11,471 bases of DNA. Origin: Candidatus Zixiibacteriota bacterium (lineage in GTDB: Bacteria > SM23-81). Position 1 is the first letter of the stretch. Every line of letters begins with the position of its first letter. The position numbers were made by a program, and so were the translations under genes. Shown here piece by piece: positions 1 through 7,115 of this stretch. The notes beneath the pieces were generated by a model that was not told where the DNA came from, searched no databases, and saw nothing but the letters and a program-made list of their open reading frames with translations. Location: positions 1-11,471 of the forward strand of contig DAOVRJ010000056.1 of the NCBI GenBank assembly GCA_030628225.1, written 5' to 3'.

Positions 1-94
1 AAAGGTCAGAGGGTGTTGTGTTTCTGCGGCTAAAGACCTCAACTGAGTGCTGCTGGCAAGTCGTACCGCAGAGGGGGTAGCGGAGGACAGCTGG

Positions 95-261
95 GCGACA
101 TCCTGCGGATGTCGCAATGAAAAATGCAAAATGAAAAGTGAAAAATTAAAAATGTATCGCATCAAACCCGGTTGTATCAGGGAACGATCTGTCAGTGAAA
201 GTCATTTTAAAATTTGCACTTTGCATTTTTCAATTTGCAATATCGGCACCGCTAGGTGCCG
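95..261. repeat. Symmetrical foldback element with terminal hairpins and AT-rich inverted arms
   Basis: A perfect 9-bp hairpin lies at 95-103/107-115 with a TGC loop, and a perfect 7-bp hairpin at 244-250/255-261 with a GCTA loop. Between them are two AT-rich arms, about 116-153 and 202-240, that are imperfect inverted copies. A 13-base block, TGAAAAATGCAAA at 118-130, is matched exactly in reverse complement at 220-232. The centre (154-201) is not repeated. The order hairpin, arm, centre, inverted arm, hairpin is what a small non-coding dispersed element would look like. I see no coding capacity and no transposase. Structure is seen directly; mobility is inference. Confidence 0.6.
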
Positions 262-322
262 GTAAAGCGCTGGCTGGAGCGAGGGGGAAACATCCCCCTC
301 CCAACCCCACCCCACCGAGCGC

Positions 323-416
323 GGAACGTGGAACTCGGAACGCGGAGCAAAAAAACCACAATTAGAAGAAAAGAGGGACGGGGGGTGGGGACTCCGAGCT
401 CCGAGTTCCCAGCTCC
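323..416. repeat. Imperfect inverted repeat of a GGAAC-rich 25-mer
   Basis: The 25 bases at 323-347 are built from GGAAC/CGGA units. The 25 bases at 392-416 match their reverse complement at about 18 of 25 positions, including the shared core GGAACTCGGA. C-rich (292-316) and G-rich (377-390) blocks flank the left and precede the right arm. The stretch has no convincing gene; ORFs through it would encode low-complexity Ser/Asn/Pro-rich sequence. It looks like an intergenic low-complexity repeat. Confidence 0.5.
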
Positions 417-417
417 A

Positions 418-462
418 AACTCTCAAAACTCGCTCAACTCTCTAAACTCGCCCAACTCTCTA
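418..462. repeat. Tandem repeat, 9-bp period (five units)
   Basis: Five consecutive 9-base units begin at 418, 427, 436, 445 and 454, all starting AACTC and alternating between AACTCTCTA-like and AACTCGCTC-like versions. Viewed as 18-bp units, 428-445 and 446-463 differ at one base. It lies just beyond the terminator of the STAS gene, in non-coding DNA. Confidence 0.6.
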
Positions 463-475
463 AACGCTCGTTTAC

Positions 476-504
476 AAAAAAGCCCGGGCTCAGCCGGGCC
501 TTTT
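476..504 (-). terminator. Rho-independent terminator of the GTPase-STAS unit
   Basis: GCCCGG at 482-487 pairs with CCGGGC at 494-499 across a 6-base loop. On the minus strand the stem is followed by six T (complement of 476-481) and preceded by an A-tract (complement of 501-504), so it may also work on the plus strand. It begins 18 bases after the STAS stop codon, the expected place for the end of that transcript. Confidence 0.85.
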
Positions 505-521
505 GCTCTCCAAGATATTGG

Positions 522-863
522 CTATTTCTGGAAGCTGACCACGGCTCTCTCTTTAGTCTCGTAAGTCTCAAAAACGGTGATCAGCTTGGTGATCACCAGC
601 AAACTCTCGATTTTCTGAGTCACATTGGCCAGTTTAAGATCGCCATTGGCATTACGAAGTGTGGTGAGAGCAGACATCAGTGCACCAAGACCAGAGCTGT
701 TCATCCACTTCGTTTTGGACAGGTCGATTACCACCTGATTGATGCCGTCGGCAATCAGACTGTGGATTTTTTCGTGCAGGGCTTGCGAGTCGGGTCCGCC
801 CATGAGTTTTCCTTTTAATTCCAGGATAGCCACGCCATTTTTCACGCTCTCCTTGATTGCCAT
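522..863 (-). CDS. STAS-domain protein, anti-sigma factor antagonist-like
   Basis: This 113-residue protein is a single STAS domain, the size typical of stand-alone SpoIIAA/RsbV-type anti-sigma-factor antagonists. Visible marks are the early beta strand (residues 11-19, VAILELKGK), the central hydrophobic strand VVIDLSK (44-50), and the loop MNSSGLGAL (54-62), which aligns with the SpoIIAA D-S-S-G loop carrying the phosphorylated serine. Here Asn replaces the usual Asp and Ser56/Ser57 is the candidate phospho-site. In known systems such proteins switch partners with a serine kinase/anti-sigma factor. No kinase, phosphatase or sigma factor is encoded in the window, so the partner is unknown. 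AGGAGG lies 7 bases before the ATG. It follows the GTPase gene by 65 bases and precedes the terminator at 476-504, so the two are probably co-transcribed. Confidence 0.9.
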   Translation of the reverse strand: MAIKESVKNGVAILELKGKLMGGPDSQALHEKIHSLIADGINQVVIDLSKTKWMNSSGLGALMSALTTLRNANGDLKLANVTQKIESLLVITKLITVFETYETKERAVVSFQK

Positions 864-928
864 CGAATTAACCTCCTTTGAGAGAGAGAATTGCCATGCG
901 GTTCCGCCTTAAAAAATCCGCGGGTTTT

Positions 929-1915
929 TTACAGATGGAACTCGATGATATCGCCATCCTCCACCAGATGATTCTTCTGCACACTCTGGCCATCGTACTT
1001 CTCCGAGCCCCAGATGCGAGCGAATTTTAACTGGCCGGCGAAATCGCGATGGACAGAGGAGGCCACATCCAAAACGGTGCTGCCGCGCCTGAGCACGTAA
1101 GGCTGTTCCAAATCAGGTTTTTTGCCCGGTTCCTTGGTGTAGATGCGGATTATCTGCAGTGCCTGGAAGATATCCTCCTTGAACTGAGCGAAATCCTCCT
1201 GTTTCTCCGCCGATATGGTCAGCACCTGGAAATCCTGACCGAACCGCTGGAGCAGTTGACGCTGGTTCTCTTCTGCCTGGAGCAGGTCGGTTTTATTGCC
1301 CACGATGATGGTCTTCACCTGCGCGATGGCCAATTGGCCATCGCGCTCGCCGCTCTTCCCGTTCAGGTGAGTGCTGGTTTTTTCCATGTGGTCGATGACC
1401 AGCTTAACCTGCCCGGCGGGGTCGCGGCCCAGGTCCACTACCAGTAAAGCCAGGTCGGCTAAGCGAATGAGGTTGGGGAGCCAGGGGACCGTGTACTGAT
1501 CGGAGATGGCCGGCGTGTCCACCAGCTGAATCTGGATGTCCTTATAGGGCATCATGGCGGCCGCGGGTTTCTGGGTGCTGAAGGGGTAGGAGGCCACCTC
1601 GGGATGAGCATGAGTCACCGCCTTCACCAGGGCCGATTTGCCGGCGTTTGGGGGACCGATAATGGCCACCTGGCCGGCTCCCTCTTTGGGCACGTGGCCG
1701 ATCTGAGCCCTGTGGCCCTTCTTGCGCTGAGTCTTTGCCTCGATCTGAAGCTTGGCAATTCTCCTTTTCAGATCGCCCTGGAGCTTGTCGGTGCCCTTGT
1801 GTTTGGGGATGACGGCCAGCATCTCGCGCAGGGCTGCGATCTGATCCTCGATGGTGGGGGCCTCTCGCCATCTTTTCTCGGCAGAGAAGTATTGCGGTGT
1901 CAGATTAGCTGGCAT
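929..1915 (-). CDS. Obg/DRG-family GTPase with C-terminal TGS domain
   Basis: This 328-residue protein has the layout of DRG-like translation-factor GTPases. The N-terminal basic helical region (1-80) includes the family-like start MPANLTPQYF and the segment IPKHKGTDKL (36-45). The G domain has G1 GPPNAGKS (87-94), the Obg-type G2 segment YPFSTQKP (110-117), G3 DTPA (133-136), G4 NKTD (207-210) and G5 SAE (235-237). About 270-328 is a TGS domain (strand VLRRGSTVLD, then LVEDGDIIEF near the end). Family members bind GTP and are linked to ribosome function; the exact role of bacterial DRG-like forms is not settled. The DTPA in place of DxPG at G3 is noteworthy. A good promoter lies 66 bases upstream of the ATG; the ribosome site is weak (GAAGAG). 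The STAS gene follows. Confidence 0.93.
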   Translation of the reverse strand: MPANLTPQYFSAEKRWREAPTIEDQIAALREMLAVIPKHKGTDKLQGDLKRRIAKLQIEAKTQRKKGHRAQIGHVPKEGAGQVAIIGPPNAGKSALVKAVTHAHPEVASYPFSTQKPAAAMMPYKDIQIQLVDTPAISDQYTVPWLPNLIRLADLALLVVDLGRDPAGQVKLVIDHMEKTSTHLNGKSGERDGQLAIAQVKTIIVGNKTDLLQAEENQRQLLQRFGQDFQVLTISAEKQEDFAQFKEDIFQALQIIRIYTKEPGKKPDLEQPYVLRRGSTVLDVASSVHRDFAGQLKFARIWGSEKYDGQSVQKNHLVEDGDIIEFHL

Positions 1916-1980
1916 TTTGCTCTTCGTGAAGATCCGACAGTTGAAAACATCTCTGGTTCAAATGGTTTATAGGTTTATAT

Positions 1981-2009
1981 AAGATATTCAGTCCCATGGA
2001 TTCTGTCAA
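1981..2009 (-). promoter_or_regulatory. Sigma70-type promoter for the GTPase-STAS unit
   Basis: On the minus strand a consensus TTGACA (complement of 2004-2009) is followed after exactly 17 bases by TATCTT (complement of 1981-1986), and an alternative TATATA lies a few bases on. It sits between the stop of the DppB-like gene and the ATG of the GTPase, and would give a leader of about 60 bases. Motifs and spacing are seen directly; activity is inference. Confidence 0.7.
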
Positions 2010-2031
2010 CCACTATTTCTAGATAAATTCA

Positions 2032-2979
2032 TCAGCGATAACGAACCCGGGGATCCAAAACGGCGTAGACAAGATCAACGATTAGGTTGGCCAGGATGAT
2101 AAATACGGCGGCGAAGGTCACCGCGCCCATCACCATGGGAAGATCCCGCTGCTGAATACCCTTCCAGGCCAGGCCCCCGATGCCCGGCAGGCCGAACACC
2201 GTCTCGGTCAGAACAGCGCCGCCCATGAGGTAGCCCACATCCATGCCGAACATGGTCACCACCGGGGTCAGAGAGTTACGCAGGATGTGCTTGAGCACGA
2301 CACGCCTCTCCGGCAGGCCCTTGGCTCGTGCCGTGCGCACAAAATCCTCGCCCATGGTCTCTAACATATTGGTGCGTGTCATACGGGCATACCATCCGGC
2401 GTAGAGGAAAGCCAGTGTGAACCAGGGCAGCACCAGATGGTGGATCCAACAGAGAAATCCCCCCCGGGAGATCTCCATATAGTCGCCCAGGGGAAAAAGG
2501 CCCAGAGCATCGGCGAAGATCTTCAGCAATACCAGGCCCAGCCAGTAGACGGGAGTGGAGATGCCCACCAGGGCGAAGATCATGGCTATACGGTCGGACA
2601 GCGAACGGGGCTTGAGGGCCGACAGGATGCCGATGGGGATGCCGATGGCCAGCCAGATGATGGCCGCGCCCACCGTCAGGGAAATGGTGACGGGAAAGGC
2701 GGCCAACAGGGTGGGAGCGACCTTTTGCTGGGTGATGTAGGAAAACCCCAGGTTCCCCCGCACAGCGTTGCTGAAAAAGCGCCAGTACTGGACGTACCAG
2801 GGCCGGTCCAGCCCCAGTCGATGCTCGATATTCCTGATCATCTCCGGGGTGGCGCTTTTGCCGGCCACCAGCTCGGCGGGATTTGCCGGGATCAGAAAGA
2901 AGATGACGAAGGTGGCCAGAGAGACGCCCACCAGCAGAAGGGCAACCCATATCATACGGCGCATAAAATAAGCGGTCAT
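2032..2979 (-). CDS. Peptide/nickel-type ABC transporter permease, DppB-like
   Basis: This 315-residue inner-membrane permease is of normal length for DppB/OppB (BPD_transp_1 family). Residues 8-30 form the first membrane segment. The usual extracytoplasmic stretch with LGLDRPWYVQYWRFF (55-69) and GNLGFSY (75-81) follows, then five further hydrophobic segments. The cytoplasmic EAA-type loop that contacts the ATPase is EDFVRTARAKGLPERRVVLK (211-230), and the C-terminus is the typical LDPRVRYR. It would pair with the DppC-like protein to form the channel. The gene lies 292 bases downstream of dppC, behind a repeat-filled gap, and no Shine-Dalgarno sequence is visible before the ATG or before the second ATG six codons in. 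The substrate (peptide, metal chelate, sugar) cannot be read from the sequence. Confidence 0.93.
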   Translation of the reverse strand: MTAYFMRRMIWVALLLVGVSLATFVIFFLIPANPAELVAGKSATPEMIRNIEHRLGLDRPWYVQYWRFFSNAVRGNLGFSYITQQKVAPTLLAAFPVTISLTVGAAIIWLAIGIPIGILSALKPRSLSDRIAMIFALVGISTPVYWLGLVLLKIFADALGLFPLGDYMEISRGGFLCWIHHLVLPWFTLAFLYAGWYARMTRTNMLETMGEDFVRTARAKGLPERRVVLKHILRNSLTPVVTMFGMDVGYLMGGAVLTETVFGLPGIGGLAWKGIQQRDLPMVMGAVTFAAVFIILANLIVDLVYAVLDPRVRYR

Positions 2980-3271
2980 GTTTTGAAACCGAGGGGTTAG
3001 GGTTTAGGATTTAGAGGTTAGGGAAAGAGCGTCATCGTGTTCGTGGGGAAAAGAAAAAGACGTGACCGTGTCCGTGAGGGAAGCGGATCCTGGATGCTAG
3101 ATCCTGGATCCTGGCCAGAAAATAGCTAAATTATCAATTTATGCGAATTCGTTAATGTCTCTTCAAGGACTTGATTCTTTACCAGGATCCAGCATCCACA
3201 AACTACTATCCCATCGCCAAAGCTTCATAACCTGTGCATATCAAAACAAACACAAATTTCAGCAAAGGTAC
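2980..3271. other. Repeat-filled gap between the dppC-like and dppB-like genes
   Basis: No gene is supported here. Next to the dppB start is a telomere-like run of TTAGGG/TTTAGG words (2995-3023). Next is an imperfect direct repeat, about 3030-3050 and 3061-3082 (pattern CGTG.CCGTG). A 17-bp inverted repeat (3091-3107 and 3182-3198) flanks an AT-rich core. The remainder to 3271 is ordinary non-coding sequence directly after the dppC stop. A weak promoter for dppB could sit in the AT-rich part (TTAACG, 16 bases, TAATTT on the minus strand, around 3123-3150), but I would not rely on it. Confidence 0.6.
3091..3198. repeat. 17-bp inverted repeat with one mismatch
   Basis: TGGATGCTAGATCCTGG at 3091-3107 is the reverse complement of CCAGGATCCAGCATCCA at 3182-3198 except for one base. 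The arms are 74 bases apart. The left arm sits in further GGATCCTGG words (3084-3113). The enclosed DNA is AT-rich. This is seen directly; whether it is a dispersed element, a hairpin-forming RNA element or both is not decided by this window. Confidence 0.65.
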
Positions 3272-4219
3272 CTACTTCAAACGCGGATCCAGAGCATCTC
3301 GAAGTCCATCACCGAGAAGGTTGAAGGCCAGCACTGTGAACAGGATGGCCAGGCCCGGGAAGACGGTGATCCACCAGGCCACGTTGTAATAGGACATCCC
3401 CTCGCGGATCATGTTGCCCCAGCTGGGGGTGGGCGGTTGGACACCCAGGCCCAGGAAGCTCAGGGCTGTTTCGAAAAGGATATTGCCGGCGACGGCCAGG
3501 GTGGTGTAGACGATGAGCGGGGCCATCAGGTTGGGTAAGATCACCCGAAACATGATATGCAGGTCTCCGGCTCCCAGAGCCCGGGCCGCTTCCACGAACT
3601 CCCGTTTCCGCAAAGTGAGCACCTGGCCGCGGACGATGCGCCCGATGTAGGTCCAGTTGACGAAACCGATTATCAGAACGACCACTAACAGACTGCTGGT
3701 CTGCATGGCCGAGGCCAGGGCGATGGCCAAAAGCAGTATGGGAAAGGCCATCATCAGCTCCATGAGACGGGAGAGGGTCGCGTCGACAGGTCCTCCATAA
3801 TAGGCGGCCACGGTGCCCCAGACCAGGCCAATGAACAGGGAAACCGCGGTGGCCAGCAGGGCCACCAATAGAGAAACTCTCCCTCCGTAGATCACCCGGC
3901 TGAGCACATCCCGGCCGGTGAGGTCGGCTCCGAAGAGGAATACCCTGTTGGGACCCACTGGCAGGCCGTCATCGTCCACCACATCGATGAGCTTGCCCCC
4001 CACGGTGATCTTGTCCATCATGTGCTGCTGAAATGGAGAATGCTGGGTGCCGTATTTGACCACCAATGGGGCGGCCGAGGCCAGGGCGATGAACAGGAGG
4101 ATCAGGAGCCCGCCGGCGATGGCCAGGCGGTCACGGCGAAAGCGTTGCCAGGCCTGTTGCCGGAAGCTCGAGGTCGGCTCGATGGCGGCGAAGGAGGAGT
4201 TGTCCGCAGTTGAGCTCAT
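3272..4219 (-). CDS. Peptide/nickel-type ABC transporter permease, DppC-like
   Basis: This 315-residue permease has the DppC/OppC layout. A polar N-terminus carries the OppC-N type motif RFRRDRLAIAGG (26-37), followed by a first membrane segment (about 32-54). An extracytoplasmic loop ends in FGADLTGRDVLSRVIYGGR (96-114), close to the family's GTD-x-GRD-x-x-SR motif. The transport domain has an EAA loop REFVEAARALGAGDLHIMF (207-225). Late family landmarks are FLGLGVQPPTPSWG (255-268) and the C-terminal LLGDGLRDALDPRLK. Its ATG overlaps the stop of the substrate-binding gene (ATGA at 4216-4219), so translation is probably coupled. It would form a heterodimeric channel with the DppB-like protein. 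The order binding protein, C, B differs from the usual A-B-C order. Confidence 0.94.
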   Translation of the reverse strand: MSSTADNSSFAAIEPTSSFRQQAWQRFRRDRLAIAGGLLILLFIALASAAPLVVKYGTQHSPFQQHMMDKITVGGKLIDVVDDDGLPVGPNRVFLFGADLTGRDVLSRVIYGGRVSLLVALLATAVSLFIGLVWGTVAAYYGGPVDATLSRLMELMMAFPILLLAIALASAMQTSSLLVVVLIIGFVNWTYIGRIVRGQVLTLRKREFVEAARALGAGDLHIMFRVILPNLMAPLIVYTTLAVAGNILFETALSFLGLGVQPPTPSWGNMIREGMSYYNVAWWITVFPGLAILFTVLAFNLLGDGLRDALDPRLK

Positions 4220-5868
4220 CTTTCTCTTTGCTCTTTGAGGTACAGACAGGTCAACATGGTTCCAGCGCTGGGATGATACAGATATCCACCCAGCCGGCGA
4301 CTGATGAAGGCATGATTTGTGTAATGAAGATAGGGCACAATGGTGGCGTCGGCGGTGATCATCCGATCCAGCCGTCGCCAGTTTTCGGTTCTGACCTGGG
4401 AGTCCATCAGCTTCAGGGTCTGTTCGATGAGATCATTGACCCGCGGGTTATCGTAGTGGGAGACGTTGTTGTTGCGCACCGGGGTGATCCGCCGGCCGTT
4501 GAACAGCACATCGATGAAATTGGAGGGGTCAGGATAGTCCTGGTACCAGCCGGAGGCGCCCATGGGCACCTGCTCGGCGGGCCTGCCGATGAGCTGGTAG
4601 TAAACGGAGGAGTCAAAGAGCTTGATGGTGGTCATGATGCCCACCTGTCTGAGCTGGGCCTGGATCACCTCGGCCAAGCGCGGCATTGGATCGATGTTCG
4701 TGGCATAAAAATCGGTCTTGAAACCTTCCGGATAACCGGCTTCGGCAAGCAATGCCCGGGCCTTATCTAAATTCGGGCCCGGGTATAAAGTCAGAGCTTG
4801 GAAGGCAGGAAACTCCGGCGGTATGATCTCGTTGGCGATGATCCCCTGAGCGGACCAGACCTTTAAGAGAGCCCTTTTGTCGATAGCATAGCAAACGGCC
4901 TGGCGCACCCTGAGGTCATCGAAGGGTTTCACCCGCAGGTTCATGAAGATGTAATACAGTGAGCCGACGGGGGTGATCTTGACCCGGTCTTTGTAACGTG
5001 GATCTCGTTTTAGACGGGGCAGTTCAGAGGATGGGATGACGTCCAGAGAAAGGTCGGCCTGTCCCTTTTTGATCTTGGCGATGGCGTTGAGGGTGTTGCC
5101 ACCCAACTGGACCTCCAGGGTGTCGGCATAGCCCTCCTGGCCCGTGTAGTTGGGATTGCGCACCAGGATGATGCGCCGCCGGGGGATGTACTCGGCGATC
5201 GTGTAGGGGCCGGTGGCCACGTGATGTTGTGAGTAGTCCTGGGGATGTTTCTCGGCCACCTCCCGGGGCACGACATAGGCGAAGGGCATGGCCAGCTTGT
5301 TCAGAAATAGGGCGTCAGGCTCCAGCAGGCGGAATGTCAGGGTATCTCCGCAGACCTGAACTCCGCTGATATGATCGGCCTCTCCCCGGCTCATCTGCAG
5401 AGCACCGGCGATGTTCATGTAAAAGCCAATGCCCGGCGAGTTCAGAGCCACCAGGCGCTCCATGGAGTACTTGAAATCGGCGGCCGTCACCTCGCGGTTC
5501 ACCGGCGATCCAAAACGAACCCCTTTTTTCACCACAAAGGTGTATCGCCGGCCGTCGGGGGAGATGTCCGGCATTTTCGAGGCCAGGTCAGGGATGAGGT
5601 TCATTCCCTCAGCCCCGCTGGCTTTGACGTAGGTCAACAGGCCATTGTTCACCGCCGGCAGTATTTCCCAGGAGGTGGTTAGATAAGCCAGCCCGGGGTC
5701 CAGATAGTCGGGGCCGTTTTGGGAGAGGAGGATGATCTTGCCGCCCCGCCGGGGGATGCCGTCCGTCGAAACTGCCTGAGGTCCTTCGGTTGCCTGTTCG
5801 CCTGATCGGCAGGCCAGCAGCAGGCAGATGATGGCCAGGTAAAGGATGAGAAGGCGGTTGGAAACCAA
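4216..5868 (-). CDS. Extracellular solute-binding lipoprotein, family 5 (DppA/OppA-like)
   Basis: This 550-residue protein is the substrate-capture subunit of the ABC importer. A signal peptide of 19 residues ends in a lipobox LLAC with lipidated Cys20, so the mature protein is membrane-anchored. The mature part begins PRRGGKIILL (39-48) and contains the family-5 signature region at about 98-140 (PDGRRYTFVVKKGVRFGSP, then TAADFKYSMERL). It also has the typical RVRQAVCYAIDKRALL segment and a YPDPSNF motif near the C-terminal lobe. The start is a TTG (5866-5868), chosen because AAGGAG lies six bases upstream and no ATG precedes the lipobox. Family 5 proteins bind peptides but also nickel, sugars and other solutes. 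The gene lies 57 bases after the unknown lipoprotein gene and overlaps dppC by four bases. Confidence 0.93.
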   Translation of the reverse strand: MVSNRLLILYLAIICLLLACRSGEQATEGPQAVSTDGIPRRGGKIILLSQNGPDYLDPGLAYLTTSWEILPAVNNGLLTYVKASGAEGMNLIPDLASKMPDISPDGRRYTFVVKKGVRFGSPVNREVTAADFKYSMERLVALNSPGIGFYMNIAGALQMSRGEADHISGVQVCGDTLTFRLLEPDALFLNKLAMPFAYVVPREVAEKHPQDYSQHHVATGPYTIAEYIPRRRIILVRNPNYTGQEGYADTLEVQLGGNTLNAIAKIKKGQADLSLDVIPSSELPRLKRDPRYKDRVKITPVGSLYYIFMNLRVKPFDDLRVRQAVCYAIDKRALLKVWSAQGIIANEIIPPEFPAFQALTLYPGPNLDKARALLAEAGYPEGFKTDFYATNIDPMPRLAEVIQAQLRQVGIMTTIKLFDSSVYYQLIGRPAEQVPMGASGWYQDYPDPSNFIDVLFNGRRITPVRNNNVSHYDNPRVNDLIEQTLKLMDSQVRTENWRRLDRMITADATIVPYLHYTNHAFISRRLGGYLYHPSAGTMLTCLYLKEQRER

Positions 5869-5925
5869 AAGCTGCTCCTTGGGGAAAATTGAACAGATCC
5901 GGTAAAACTCGTGGCAGCCGAGGTG

Positions 5926-6981
5926 CTACCTGAGGTGTCTGTGTCCGTCCAGAGGAGCTTTCATCCACAGATCATAGCCGTCCTGTGGCAAGAGTTGCAA
6001 ATTGTTCATTTCATATATGTCGTGGTCGAGCTTATACTTGTCGTAAAAACCATTCTCAAAATCATAAACTTTCCCGGTGTCCGGATCGTAGAGCCTTTCC
6101 CTTCCCAGGATGGCATCGCTTGTTTTTTCAGAGATGACGTCGTCCGTTCTGTTTCGATTTTCCCAGCCCTGCATGATGATATCGGCAGTTTCGCTCAAAG
6201 TTTTTCCCGCCTTCAGGATACCTGCATAGGCACTTTCCTGCTGCCGCAGGCAATCGTTCACATATGATTGACTGATGGTGAAGCTCTGCACCGATTTGAT
6301 CAGGGTGCTTTCGATATCCTGAAACTCTCTTTTTGGTGCGGTTATGCCGGTGATGAGGAATCCCTGGGCGATGCCTCCTCCCGGTCCTCCGGTAAAGGGC
6401 AGGAGAGGAACGACGGTCGCCAGGAACAGGCCCTCCCCCAGTTTTTTACTTTCAGCGAACAACGCCCTGATGAGCTCCGTGCTGCCCCCGCTGATGGGGC
6501 TCTGCTGAGGAACCGCGGAAATAAGTTGCAGATTTTCCAATCTGGGACATTGAGGCATGAATCTCTGTGCCACCTGAGTCTGGGCGATGAGATGAAACTG
6601 GGCCAGAAAATTGCTCGGCGTGAGAGGGTTTACGACGGGCATGTCCAGCCAGGAAGAGGGAAATCCTCCCATGCTCACATATTGAAAATCGATCTGTTTC
6701 TGCTGCAGGCTCATGTAAACAGGTCCGACTTCCCCAAAGAAGAATATCTGTCTGAGAGGCTCAGCCGGATCACGAATGAGAAAGGCGAAATTGGCGCATG
6801 CTCCGGCGGGAATGACCTGCCAATCTTCCGGTTTGTCGATGGAGAAAAAACCGCCGTCGAAGCGCTCCAGAGTCAAGGTGACTTCCTTAGCTTCTTGCTT
6901 GGCCTCTTGCCCGTTTCCCTGACAGGCAACGAGTAGCAGAAAGGCTGCCAACACGATCTTTAGCGAGTGAGGTTTTTTCAT
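5926..6981 (-). CDS. Unknown lipoprotein with PsbP-like N-terminal stretch and conserved-looking C-terminus
   Basis: This is a 351-residue exported protein. A basic start (MKKPHSLK), a hydrophobic core and a lipobox LVAC put the lipidated cysteine at Cys20. A short Gln/Glu/Lys-rich linker follows. Residues 45-55 (FFSIDKPEDWQ) resemble the start of PsbP/DUF1795-like domains, which is only a hint. The region 190-235 is Gly-rich then helical. The C-terminal 70 residues are the most distinctive: SDAILGRERLYDPDTGKVYD (288-307), then NGFYDKY and DLWMKAPLDG. This looks like a compact conserved module also present in other bacterial lipoproteins, from memory only. A strong AGGAGG stands before the ATG. 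It lies 57 bases upstream of the binding-protein gene, so it may be part of that transcription unit. I do not assign a function. Confidence 0.85.
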   Translation of the reverse strand: MKKPHSLKIVLAAFLLLVACQGNGQEAKQEAKEVTLTLERFDGGFFSIDKPEDWQVIPAGACANFAFLIRDPAEPLRQIFFFGEVGPVYMSLQQKQIDFQYVSMGGFPSSWLDMPVVNPLTPSNFLAQFHLIAQTQVAQRFMPQCPRLENLQLISAVPQQSPISGGSTELIRALFAESKKLGEGLFLATVVPLLPFTGGPGGGIAQGFLITGITAPKREFQDIESTLIKSVQSFTISQSYVNDCLRQQESAYAGILKAGKTLSETADIIMQGWENRNRTDDVISEKTSDAILGRERLYDPDTGKVYDFENGFYDKYKLDHDIYEMNNLQLLPQDGYDLWMKAPLDGHRHLR

Positions 6982-7115
6982 TTCTTCCTCCTTAATGTAA
7001 GGCCATTTTTAGTGCCGATCCGAGCACACTGCTGTTGGATTCGAGCCTGCCCATAGCCGTTACCGATGAAGAGCTGAAAAAGCCGCAACGTTCATGACGT
7101 AACGAGCAAAGCAAT

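Noticed and set aside
24-71. CTGCGG (24-29) and CCGCAG (66-71) as the closing stem of a structured RNA or tRNA
   Set aside because: Only six base pairs across 36 bases, and no tRNA loops or riboswitch core could be recognised. Nothing else is supported in 1-94.
256-564. Plus-strand ORF of 102 codons across the repeats
   Set aside because: It reads through the GGAAC and AACTC repeats and the terminator, giving Asn/Ser/Leu/Pro low-complexity sequence and no ribosome site.
898-930. A6-TCCGCGGG-T6 palindrome and GCGGTTCCGC between the GTPase and STAS genes, as a terminator
   Set aside because: The GC part is only CCGCGG with too small a loop, so the RNA stem would be mostly A-U. A far better terminator lies after the STAS gene.
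2437-3000. Plus-strand ORF of 187 codons opposite the dppB-like gene
   Set aside because: Gln/Gly/Asp-rich antisense of a certain membrane-protein gene; typical shadow frame.
2995-3023. Telomere-like TTAGGG words as a true telomere or chromosome end
   Set aside because: The words are degenerate, cover only about 30 bases and lie inside a bacterial operon.
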